Shown piece after piece: positions 43,907 to 55,602 of a DNA stretch of 64,000 bases (the first letter of the stretch is position 1; each line of letters opens with the position of its first letter). This DNA is from Fragilaria crotonensis. Lineage: Eukaryota; Bacillariophyta; Fragilariophyceae; Fragilariales; Fragilariaceae. The stretch covers positions 31,207 to 95,206 of the forward strand of contig JAKSYS010000177.1 of NCBI GenBank assembly GCA_022925895.1, read 5' to 3'. The notes under the pieces were generated by a model. The model did not search any database. It saw only the letters and a list, made by a program, of their open reading frames with translations, and was not told the DNA's origin. The position numbers and the translations under genes are program-made.

Positions 43907-46900
43907 ATGAGTGGGGCACCATGGCGTTCCGCAACAGCACTGCTATTACTCTGGACTGCTCTACCTCAGAGCGCCTTTTCTGAACTTCTCCAGTCAGCCC
44001 GTGTCAGCTGCAATGCTGCCTACAATGCCCCATGCGCACGAATCACCTCGTGGGAGCTGGCCACAGAAACGGCGACCAAACTGCTTGGGTTGAAAAACGA
44101 GTCCGATGACTTCTTACGAGGAGTGACAGGAGGCGATTTCAACAGTAGCACTGGTTTCTACCCTTTTGTCATTGACCGTAACACGACCGTCTGCGTTGCC
44201 CACGGAGCCGACGCGTCGTTGGTTGGTGAAACACTGTGGAAGATCTTCTCACAATTCGGCATCGAATTTTCGGACGTGAGTGCGTTCCATACTCGATGTA
44301 TCGAAGCCGCTAGGAAAGGAGGTGGGTGGGTTCGGTACGTATGGAGCGATGGTGGCTCTCCGAAAAGCAAGCTTGCCTATGTAACGAACGTTACCGACCA
44401 GTACTACATTGGAGTGGGATATATAGACAGCCAGCTTCCGCCCGACTTGCCCTGCTCTGCCGAGTACGATTCCTTGTGCAGTATTTTGAATGTACAATCG
44501 CTGTTAGGCAAAGCGCAGAATCATCTCTTCCAAGAGTCTGTCGAAGATTTTGATGCAGCTGTCTACGACTTAAGCTTCTCAGAAGCGTTTCGAATTCCTG
44601 GTGGGTACTATGTATTTATGAACAACTACAACGGCCAACTTAAGGCACACGGAAACAACCAATCTAATTTCGGTCGGCGGTTTGCAGATGTCTACTTCGA
44701 GAAAGGATTGGGCAACCTGCGGAAAGGACAAGAAATCCATGAGGCGTTTGTCACAGCCGCAGAAGGTAGTGGATGGGTGGAGTACGAATGGCGAGACAGC
44801 ACTGTGGATGAATCTTACGTTAAAATTGCTCTCCTCGTCAAGGTCGAGTTTGACTCACAGAGTTATTATCTAGGTGTAGGGTTCAAGTTTAGCAGGGATC
44901 CGGTGTCGAGTTTTGATGTTGAGTGTTCGAGTGAGTATAACTCACCTTGCTCCTTCGCAACTGCGCTTGCATTGTCAAGCCATGCTCTGGCGTACGCAAT
45001 TTCTTCTCCTTCTAACACCACAGACGCCACTTTTGAGAATATCTCGCTCAGTGATGAATTTCGGACTGATGATTTTTACGTGTTCGCCTACAATTTCGAT
45101 GGATACTGTGTCGCCCATGGGCAGGACTATTCATACGTTAATATGACCTTGGCAGAAGTCTTTGAAGAAAAAGGTTTCGATTTAGATGCAGCGAAGCTGC
45201 ATGCGCAGTTTCAACTTGCTGCCATCCAGGGTGGTGGATGGGTGCTCTACGATTGGGCGAAACCTGGTGAGGCGAACTTCAAGAAACTGTCCTATATCTT
45301 TCTGATCACATTGGAAGGCCAATCTTACTATGGAGGTGTTGGTTTCAACAACAAACGAGCACCGGTTGACGTCTTCTCCGACACAGGACGAAAGAAGAAT
45401 GGTGACAGGATCCCATGCTCCATGAACTATAGCCAGCCATGCAGTCATGTGAACGTGAATGCCATCTTAGGCTCAGCACTTGCAGATCTTACTCTAGCAT
45501 CGTCGGAAGTCGGCGTTGCAACCCAATTGGAACGACTTCTCGAGAGCATCTCGACTGGAGATGAAGACCTTTATAGCGTCAATGATTTTCGTGTGTCAGT
45601 GTTCTCGGCTGATGCCAATCAATGCATCGACGATTTGTCTGGTTGTTGCATCGCGTATGGCGGCAAGATTGAGTACGTGAATTCAACGTGGCAAGAAATT
45701 CTCAACAAACAAGAAGTCACGTCGATTCAAGGAGCAGAACTTCACCGTGACCTCGTAGACTTGGCCAACGGCGGCGGAGGGTGGTACGAATACCCTTGGT
45801 CGAAATCGGCGGGTGTTGCGCAAGTGAAGCGTGCACTGGCAGCGAGATTTCGGAGTGGCGAAAAAAACTACTATGTTATTGCGGAGTATCTCAATTCCGA
45901 GCTCCCTTCAACGTGCGACGATTGCGAAGGAGGCCAGGAGTGTACACGGGATGATCAAGAGTTTTGCGAGCAGAAACCCGACCTAATTGTGCAGCATTTG
46001 GTCGCGGTGTGTGTAAGTGTGTTCGCCCTCGGATCCCTTATAGCTCTTTTCTGTTGGAATCGAGAGAGACGATCTAGAATAAAGAGCAGACAGATATTGC
46101 AAGAAAAGAAGAGGAGCTGCTGCGAATGGCAGAGCAGATGCAACAGAAAATGCAAGGAATGGTGGAAATCGTTCTTGACTTGCCAATTCAATCTCCACAC
46201 GCCTACGACCTGAAGGTCCAACAAAGTAAAGGTGGCGATTCAATCCTTCCACATATTTCTGCAGTTTGGTATTGGGAAGAAGACCCCTCCCATGTGTCAT
46301 GCCATCTTCCATCGACGGTCCTCCATAACACAACATTTGTCCGCTATTCAAGGGACATCTCTGAAGTTCTGGAGCAGTCGTACGGTGCATTTCTGGAGGG
46401 TCGGGGAAGTCGTGAGATTCATGTTGACTTATCAAATAAGATATCGTCGACAGCCGCTGGAGGAAAGGCGAGCAATTCGTCAACTGGAGCCCAGTACGTG
46501 GTAAATTTTGAGACTTTCGTGCAACTCAATATCAAAACAGCACACAGGCGAAAAGTTCACCGCGAGGAAGTTTCTATACCCATTGAAGCTGAGGTGCTTG
46601 GGAGTCTGCCCCAGCTTCCGGGCGACATTGATTTTGGCGATGACGGCGAGGCTTTGCTCCCCACTTTCAAAGGACAAATCATCCAGGTTTCTGAGCATGA
46701 CACCAGTGGGCTCTGGATGTATGGCAACGTTCTACATGACCCTCTCCTCAACGCTGCCCGCCAGCAATCCCAGGCGGCAAATGCAACTGCGTCAGCACTA
46801 AACACCTTGATGGTCAACGCGCTGCATGATAGACCGACCTCAGGGTGGTTTCCAAAATCAGTCTCAAAACCCGCAGATGCGAAAGTTATGCAAAAACTAT

Positions 46901-47607
46901 TGAAGAAATTTGGAGGAGAAGGTGCAGACATCCTGGCACCTCCCGATACCTGGGTTACCATCGCCAACAGTACGTCCTATCACGAAGGGAGGGTGGGCGT
47001 TGATTCCAATAGCACAGAATACAATGAAGTGGTCACATTTTTCATGACATCGATGCGCGATCGTGGAAGGTTCATAAACGTGACGAACCTTGAGAGGATC
47101 CAGAACTTGCCTTTGTGGCAGTCCTATGCCGTCAGAAAGCAAATAATCCAAACTCGAGACATTGATACCCCACACCATCGCATCAACAACCTCGACTTGA
47201 CCGATATTGAGCGAAGATGGCTCTTTCACGGCACCTGCAGCGCCGTTGTACCAAAAATTGTGACTCAAGGCTTCAATCGAGCTTTCGCTGGGCGCCATGC
47301 AGTATATTACGGCAAGGGAGTCTACTTTGCTCGAGACGCCTCCTATTCTAGCAACGAGACCTATTCTGCCCCTGACAGTAAAGGAATCCAACGAATGTTT
47401 CTGTGTCGCGCAATTGTCGGCGACTGGTGTCGAGGAGTCGAAGGCCAATTAACTCCGGATGCGAAGCCACACAACACATTGGAATTGTTCGATTCTACGG
47501 TGGACAACGTGTCAAAACCTTCCATCTTTGTCATATACCACGACGCTCAAAGCTTCCCAGAGTATTTGATCTCCTTTCGCGCGTCCGATACGAGGCGGGC
47601 CATTTAA
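43907..47607 (+). CDS. Signal peptide, four Cache-like domains, WWE and PARP catalytic domain
   Basis: I read join(43907..46012, 46078..47607), 1211 residues; the 65-nt intron (GTAAGT...TCTAG) is phase 0. MSGAPWRSATALLLLWTALP is a signal peptide. Four Cache-like repeats of about 150-165 residues follow, each opening with a Cys pair (CSAEYDSLCS, CSSEYNSPCS, CSMNYSQPCS) and carrying FVIDRNTTVCVAHG or GGGWVRYVW type motifs; such domains bind small ligands outside the cell. After the splice come a coiled coil (ARKEEELLRMAEQMQQKMQ), a WWE domain (about 765-860) that should bind poly-ADP-ribose, and a PARP domain with LFHGT (His), GKGVYFARDASYS (Tyr) and an Ile where PARP1 has Glu (IFVIYHDAQ), so mono-ADP-ribosyl transfer is predicted. 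If the intron is kept, the frame gives a good membrane helix (VSVFALGSLIALFCW) and then stops; see findings. It may also be two adjacent genes. Confidence 0.8.
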
Positions 47608-47755
47608 CTTCCAGTGCCGATTTGCGATGGTACTCTGTTGAAACCAGATCAGGGTATGTGCTTCGCTCCAACCGCACGATGCAAGCTTCGCAAAAACAAC
47701 CGCTCAGTCGTGCTGTACAGCATTGCAGACAACTAGGATCCCAAATGCATGGGGG

Positions 47756-50700
47756 CTATGCCACACCACCGGGAAGCAGGAAGCATAGCCGACTCAAGCC
47801 GTCTCGAGTCGAATCCTCGCCAGGTTTGGCTCTCGCAAGAACTCTCAAAGCGTCAGAGATAGCAGGGTGCATTGTAGAATCAATGTCACATGAGGACACG
47901 AGAATTTCCGCCTGCTCTTGAAGATGGCGACCCGCGCCGATACCCCCGAGGTACACGATCACTGTGCATGCCACCAACAAGCCATGGATATCAGGAAAGA
48001 GAGAGTTCTGTCTGGTCAAATCGTTCATAATGCAGCGCGATGCACTTCCAGAGTATTGCTCACGCAATACTTGCAATAGTAACAATCCGCTGCGCGTCAG
48101 ATTTGCGCACGCTTCAGCCTGTGGCTGCAACGGCGGTTTCCTGGCAACCAAAGTAGAAGCTGCAAGATGGCACTCAAGAAGCAATTCTTCGTAAGAATTG
48201 GGTTCCTCATCCTCAAAAATCTTCCTCGCCGTATCGATGTTCTGTAACGCCGACGCGCCCTTGGCACCTTCAATGGTGGTTAACTCGAGCATCACAAGCG
48301 CAAGTTTCTCGGGAAATCCTTTGTACTTTCCGGCCAACGAGCTCAACAGGAACGCGCTGATGCGTTCATCCCCATTGCAGCCACTCATACCCGCGTAAGC
48401 CCTCTCCAATGCCAAGAGGGCCACAACCGAAGTCGGCTTGTCTCGTCCTGCCAGAGAGCGAGCAGCCACGAAGCGGACGTCTGCGTCGCTGTCTTGGAGT
48501 AGCTTGAGAACCTCTCGTTGCAACGAGGAGTTACTTGAGACAGGCAGCTCGCGCGTTAACAGCGAACTGTTGTCGATTGCACAAGCTACGCTGTGGCGAA
48601 CTCTCCAAGGTCCCAGAGGATCGTTGAGTTCCTTTGCAACTAACCAGAATCGACGTGCTTTCTTGTCCAAATCATCACTATTTCCAGTGATCGCCAATGA
48701 CCACCCCATGAGCTCGAGCGCATTCGCGATCGACTTGTCATCACAGTCGATGTTCTGAACTTCGAAATCAGGAATCATAAGACTTGCAAGCTGCCATAAA
48801 TCCGAAATAGTCCGCAATCCACTGCAGTCAAGAGTCTGAATTGTATGGAGACACTCCAAAAGGCACCTTGACAGTCTTCGCACCGTTGGCGGGTGCGATC
48901 CGGGAGAATTGTTGATCGATTTCCTTCGGAGTTCTTTGTCTAGTGATTCGCAAAAACGTTGAGCCACACTCTCAACAATAGCCGCCTTTGCAGAAAGTGG
49001 CGAATCCGCTAGCAGCAGGTCGTCGATACGGTGATAGATTGTCTTCTTGAATGCCTTCGTCGCCGCCAAACGGGTGTCAATAACGTCACAAGTAAGGAGG
49101 GTTTTCATTTGTTCAACGTAGTATGCATGACTTTGTCCTCGCGCCCAAAGGAGCGCAGACAATAAGTCTGACGCCACCCTACCGGCAACATGGTACAGCG
49201 TCGATTCTCCGGCTACTTGAAGTTTATCGTTGTGCTTGTGATCCTGCAGTATGCCGAGACAAAATCGAATTAGTTCGTCGAGCCCTTGCTGGCTGCTTGT
49301 CATCTGCAGGCAGTAACTCCGAATCTCGATCGCCTTGGCCAAACAGGATGGATGGACAGGATATTGCTGACTGAACAAATCACAAATAACTTGGCTTGCG
49401 CCGCTCAGCTCCAAAGCAGACAACGGAGATGACAGGGTTTGCAATATCTCATAAATTGCAATAAGTGAACCGTGCTTGGCATTCCATGATTCGTCAGGAT
49501 TCCTGACTTTCTCTGCGCACACTCGGAGTAACAGGTCAGGGTGCGATGCCCTCGAACGATCCTTGCTTGCCATGTTCGCCAATGCACGGCCAGCGATGAC
49601 TCTGATCTTGTGCTCCTTTTGACAAAGGCTCTCAACAACCGGGCCAATGAAACAGTCAGTTATAGACGATGCTTCATTGCCAGATCGGCGTACTGGCTGG
49701 AGCCGTGCAAGCAGGAGAAGCACCAAGTACACGGGCGAGTGCAGCGAGCTGAAGGAAGATTCTACATCTGGATCATCATAAAGGCCATGCTTGAGAGCAG
49801 CTAGCAAGTACCCCTTCAACTGAGGATACGTTCGAAAGAACTCCACAGCAGAGATTGCGTTGCTACTCGTTTCATCCTTCTGGACGGCGTTTTTATCCGA
49901 GTCTATGACTCGCAGCATGGCCGCGGAAAAAACCATGGTCGCTGAATTTCGCACGGCCCATATTGTGTCAGTGTAGCCAATAAGTGATGCAATGATACAA
50001 TCGCCCACGAATGGCGCAACCTCAACCGCCAGTGGTGAATCAAGAATGATGAGTCGGAGGACGTTCAGCGAGTGTACCCTCGATGTGGGGTCGCTTGTAG
50101 AGCAGAACGAAAGGGCCCCTGAAAGATGTGACCGCAAACAATCCGAAAATTGTAATGTGGCGTTTCTCGCGACACCTGCGAGACCAAGAGAAGCAGCATG
50201 TTCCTCGACACTTGATTTGGGTGGCAATGCCAACATGACGAGCCTTGCGAGAATGTTTGGGCACAACGTTCTTGGGAAGACTTTGAGAGATAGCTCAGAT
50301 CTCATCAAGGCCAAGAATCCCAGTGCATACCCAGTGCTGCGCCTGAGAGTTGAATCGCGAACTTTCTCCGCTGACGAGATCTCAATGGCTAGTCGTTCGG
50401 ACCATCTCTTAGGAAAGCGTCGAAGTTCCGTTGCCGAGACCTTTGACATGCAATAGGTTGCAATTTGTTGGAGCGCCCTTTGTGCAGCATAAGCCGCGCC
50501 TTGATGCTTCAGTGCTGTCATCGTCGTTATCAATATTTGGCCTGCTCTCCCAACACCCGACGAGGACACGTACGTCGGTTCATAAGTGATCAGGGATGTA
50601 AGAGTGGCACATGCCTCACGCGTCAACAACCACGATCCAATCACAACCCTTTGAGTCGCAAATCGTCGCAAGGTCTCACTTTCAGCGGAGAAATTGATTG

Positions 50701-53700
50701 ATGAGAAAGTCGCATTCGCGCCGATCGCACCAGTGTTCACGTTCAAGGGGACAGCGGATGCACGCCCTTCAGAATGGTCAATGAAGTTCTCCATGCCTTC
50801 GAGGTATTCCCCATCCTTCACGTCTGCAACCACTGAAAGAGATACCTGAATCGCTTGCAAGCAAATCTCGACGAGTTTTGCAATGTCATCTCGAGAATAC
50901 GCTCCCCAAGTATCCATTGTGCTGGCTTCGATAATAAACCGAACTGATTTAATCAATCCGTGCGCCATTGGCAAAGTCAGACCTTTCTCTATAATCGGCA
51001 ACTCATGGCAGTCACCAGCTGTTAGAATTTCGTTGAGACTCTGCCTCATTCCATCGACTCGTTCCTTGAGCATGGCTGTTAGCCATATCAGGAAGTCCTG
51101 TCGAGCGACTGAGCTTGCTTTGGAACATGAGTGAAAAGCCAAGATCATGGCGCCCGTGTCTGCTTCGCGCTGCCGTGGAGATGCAGAAAGATAGACCCCT
51201 CGCCCCAACTCAAGCTCATCGCGAAATTGCGGTGGCAAAGGAATTCCACTTCTGTGAGCTGCACGAGTCAATGATATAAGGCAGGAAAAGGCCTCGCTCC
51301 GTGTAGCATCCCATATGGAGTGACAAAGGGAAACGATCATACACAATACTTCTAAGGATAGAAGGTTCTCCATGATGCCTCTTAGTGTCGCAAGGACACA
51401 CGCCTGACTTCGGTGGTAAGCCCTTTGTGCCTGCTTTTAACAAGCGCCTCCATCAGTCATGAGGAAATCGCTCCTCATCGCAACAGTCATAACACAGCGT
51501 AGTAAAGATATGGCAAACTGTTCCTTGTCTGACACCGTTCCAGGATAGGCAGCCTGCTTCAACAGAATCGTGCCCACAAGAAAGTCGTTGACGAAAGCGG
51601 AATATCGCGGCAAAGGTTCACTGTCAGAAATGGATTCTTGGGTTTCTGCTATCATGAGCCGATCCAAGAAGCACGTTAATGTTTGAAGGATGGTGGCGAT
51701 GTACTCCTTGCCAGTGGACTTGACTGCGTATGGTAAGGCTGCTTGCCACATGTCCAACTCGAAATGAAGCGCACCAGCGTGGCGTCCGATTGAATCGCGC
51801 GCCGACAGCAAAGGCTCCAACGCAGCGAACGCAGCTAACCTCACACGTTCGGAGCTATGCGTTAGGGAAGAGCGCACAAGGTCCAAAGGAAACTTCTCCC
51901 TCAGGCTCGTTCGCAATTCCTCGGAGGTTGACAACGAGCCGACCAGCTTCAGCGCAGAAGCTTGTCTTGCAATTTCCAGTTTGGCCCATAAGAATATGTC
52001 ATCGAATGTCTCGGCATCATATGATAATACAGGAAGGACAATTCCTTTAACCTTGTGACTTTCATATTCGTTCTCAAGGAACTTCAGCAGCACCGACATG
52101 GCGTATGACGCATCCATTCGACGGGACGACCCTCCGACCATTGTAATGAGAAGGGGAATGCAAAATGATGATACTTGTTTTCGCCGCACATGCGATTTGG
52201 AAAGAAGCCCTCGTGCAAAGTCAGGAGCCCATAACTCGATCCACTCTGGTAGAATTTGCGGCGTCGTGATTTCTAACTGGACCTCGTCTCCATTCGCCAA
52301 TCGTTGTTCGAGCTTTCGCCTTTCCTTCCGGTTAATCGACGCTCCCTCGTCAATGACGAAACCACTTTCCTGGTTCATTTCTTCCCTTCGTTTCGATAAG
52401 ATCTTACCTAGAAGGCAGGCAATATTACCTGCTGTATGGCCTCTGTCTCCCACCCCTTTCACTAATGATGTTACTAAGCGACCACCGCCGCTGACCATCA
52501 AGGTCTTCGCTCCGATTATGGGGAGTAGCGTTTCCAGGGCTATGTAGCGTCCTTTCTGATTAACAGGTTGCGAAAGTACACGGCCTACCAATCCTTGAAT
52601 TCCAGACGCGGCTTTTTCTTGTTTCGGGTGCAATGTTTCGATCACATCAACAAGACTGTTAAAGAGTCCTGGGATTGCACCGGCGACTTGTCGTCCGGGT
52701 GGGTTCTCCCATGCTGTCATGACAACATGCAGAGTCTCCTGCGTCAAATTGTCCATGTTGGCCAAGAACATATCAGACACGGCGTTGTCCCTCCTAACAA
52801 TTGAGCAGCATCGACTCAGCAAAGTTTGAAGACTTCGCAGCGCCGCCAACCGAGTTTGGCCATCTATAGCGTGACTGCACTGGCACAAAAGGTACTTTGC
52901 AAGGTGATCTTCAAGAAGTGACAAGGGTGAACCATAAACAAGCACATCATCACTGAGAACCACGGATATCCCGTGCACTGAACACAAAGTGTTGAGTGGT
53001 GGAAGGACGCTATCGGCAACAACATGCTGTATCCTTTCCAAAGCACGCTCACTGATGCGTGCGACTGGCATATGAATCCACGACACTAAAAGCGTCTGTC
53101 CGTATGCGACACCCAACTTGCTGAGCCCATCGGCGTGGAAAGCCGAGCTAGTGATTCCCTTCCACAGGAAAAGTTGTAACTCCTTCAGCACTGCATTCAT
53201 GTCACTTGTAAAGCTGAAGCCTTCTCGTTGGAGAAGATTCGTCAAGAGCACCTTCAGTGTTGTGGCTATCTCGGTGGTCAACTCCACTTCTGCCTCAGCC
53301 ACTTCTGGTAGCGGGAAATCTTTAGCATCATCAGCAACATAGAAAGAGGATTGATCAAGGACAGGAAGCACAGAAAGGCTTGTGTTATGCAGAAGATCAA
53401 GTGCACTCTGAATGCTATGTTCGCTTGCAACAATAATGTGGTTCGTTGGTGGATAGTTTAGTGCTTCAAACAAAGTCTGCAAAGGATACTCCCAAAACTT
53501 GGGCTGCCATATCGTCGTCACAACATGTCTATGCATTCCAGATAATGTTTCTGTGTCTAGGATTTCACAGAGTGCATCCATATTGGCCCGAATCGCCCTT
53601 CGCAACGGTTGGTTTGTCATGTGAGATAGGGACAATTCTAGCAACACTCTGTATGTTCCCACAAAAACGGCCGCGTGGCTCCGAATGACCTGCGCACTGT

Positions 53701-53959
53701 CAGGCTTCGGCAACGCGTTTCGAAACGTTTGCAGCGCTTGCAACTGATCTCGATTCTGTGTCGAAGTAGTCAGTGCTCTCCACAGTTGTTCCACATGCGA
53801 CGACTCGCTTGAATTCAAGGAGAGAACTGCCAAGGCTTCAGTCACGCCGGCACTACTGTTGTCGTTGATTTCATCATCTGAGCTGTGGTTTAGCGAAAAG
53901 CGGATGAAGCCATCGTGAGGGACTGGGATGGCTTCAGCTACTTTGGCTTTCTTCCCCAT
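47756..53959 (-). CDS. THADA: THADA/Trm732-family HEAT-repeat protein
   Basis: I read complement(join(47756..51378, 51442..53959)), 2046 residues, close to human THADA (1953). Trm732/THADA partners the Trm7/FTSJ1 methyltransferase for 2'-O-methylation of the tRNA anticodon loop. Helical HEAT-like repeats fill the protein. The DUF2428 signature is clear at about 1275-1320: SRVHSLNVLRLIILDSPLAV, then WAVRNSATMVFSA. The start MGKKAKVAEA is the first ATG of the frame. Both parts are in the same frame, separated by a single TAA at 51437-51439. A 63-nt intron with a weak donor (GTTAAA) and a CTAAGAG acceptor removes it without changing frame. The alternative is a real nonsense mutation. The gene converges on the PARP gene, 148 bp away. 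Confidence 0.85.
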
Positions 53960-54777
53960 CGGGATTCCTATTTTTGTTAGGCGATGATGGTGGCTCTATG
54001 AAACATCATCTACAGAATTGAGTCGCGGCAAGTTCGAATGGATGCGGACATGCGGACTGGGCATGATGATTGATGATTTGATGATGCATCGGGCATGGGT
54101 CGGCCGACGACTGGACGAGGTGAAGTTGAGTACATACTACATTCGACCCCTATCATACTGTACAACAACAACTTGTATGATACTGTAGGTTATTGGAGCA
54201 CGGAACTCGTATGATAGGCACACATCTCGCATAGTACATAGTACTACAGAGTATATCATACGTACAGTATGACACATAGTGGAGTCGCGTTCCAACATCC
54301 GGACGTCGCACAGAGCAATGATTCGTGTAAAGTAAAAACAAATACTCGCAAATTACCCGTTCCCGGATCAGTCACGGGAATGCACCGCGCCACTATTCGC
54401 TTGTAAGACTAATTCATTTTTCAAACGCTGATCGCCTGATCGCTGATCCATGTTACCTGTCAATGAGCTTCGAAGCATCCTGGGTCCTGGGCGCTCTATA
54501 TCTCTAGGCCGTACTCCATACTACGCTTAAGGTGATGTGAATGCATCGAGTCTATGCTGCCCCACTCAGCACAAGGGACAACGGCAGGAACGGTATGTGG
54601 GAAAGGGATGGTTTGTGAAGTACGAGACCAAAACGACGAGTTCGGGCTAACGTCAATGATAGCGGACATGTGGTTGGCATTTAAAACACTAGAAATAGAA
54701 CGATGGAGTCACTCCAACGAGAATAGCTAGATTTGTGGAATTCCTCAGTCGCTGCTGCTATACACCATCCATATTCG
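53960..54777. other. Intergenic, no gene seen
   Basis: Contains the THADA upstream region, a short GTAC/ATAC-rich patch (54130-54290) and plain sequence. No domain-bearing frame is present. Confidence 0.6.
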
Positions 54778-55602
54778 TTACACACTGGCTTGATATTCCT
54801 GTGCCATTTCGATATCGACCTCTCGTGCAGGACGAGAGCCACGATCACCCTTTCCGGCAAGTGTTGAAAAGAGTTGCATTCGCTTGGAGACAACCCCAGT
54901 GAGAGGGTGAGCCTTGGTATCGACCTTGCGTTTTCTCATCGCGGCGGCAGCAACGACAGCCCCAGCAACCGCAGCTCCAGCCACAAGCAAGAAGCCCTTT
55001 CGTTTCACGGCACCCTTGTTATTCTCTGAGGCGGATGCTGCGTCGGTGTCACCGCTGCCACTTCCGTCTGATCCCCCGCTTCCGCCCGATCCTCCACTTC
55101 CACCTGATGATCCTCCTCCACTTCCCCCAGATCCGCTACCATCGGAGCCGCTTCCTCCAGACCCGCTTGAACCTCCACTTCCGCTGCCAGAGGATTCTCC
55201 GCTGCCGCTTGATCCTCCACTTTCATCGCTATTACCTGATCCTCCACTTTCACCGCTACCAGCTGATCCAGCATTTCCTCCACTGAAACCACGACGACAG
55301 ACCGGGTTAGAGATTTTATCGACGGAAAACCATTCTTAGAGCACATCCGAAACTCTCGTTAACTTACTCGTTCTTTGGCGGTGGCTTGTGGGGCGGTGTT
55401 GTGGCTTCATGAGAATTGAAAACGGGAGGTTAGGGTTGAATCGAGTTGAATCTCAACAACGGGGCGCTCCTGGAAACCAAACCAGTCACAACGTACCAAC
55501 TAGAATTCTGTCGACCTCCTTGCCCTCAATTGGTGCTGTTGCCATTGCTACTGACAGCATGGCAACAAATAGAGCTGCTAATCGCAATGTACGGATATTC
55601 AT
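54778..55602 (-). CDS. Secreted/type I membrane protein with Gly-Ser-rich ectodomain
   Basis: I read complement(join(54778..55282, 55368..55404, 55497..55602)), 215 residues. The introns are 85 and 92 nt with GTAAGT and GTACGT donors; the 37-nt middle exon is the only choice I found that keeps the Gly/Ser frame joined to the TM frame. Order: signal peptide (MNIRTLRLAALFVAMLSVAM), a short Pro-rich piece (ATTPPHKPPPKN), about 85 residues almost all Gly, Ser, Asp and Glu, one TM helix (GFLLVAGAAVAGAVVAAAA) closed by RKRK, and a 50-residue cytosolic tail ending DIEMAQEYQASV. No known domain. The layout matches the gene at 60830-61646 and suggests a cell-surface or wall-facing protein; function unknown. 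Confidence 0.7.

Noticed and set aside
54914-55339. Pro-rich 141-residue open frame on the plus strand
   Set aside because: It is the complement of the Gly/Ser-rich exon of the minus-strand gene; low-complexity repeats are open in many frames.
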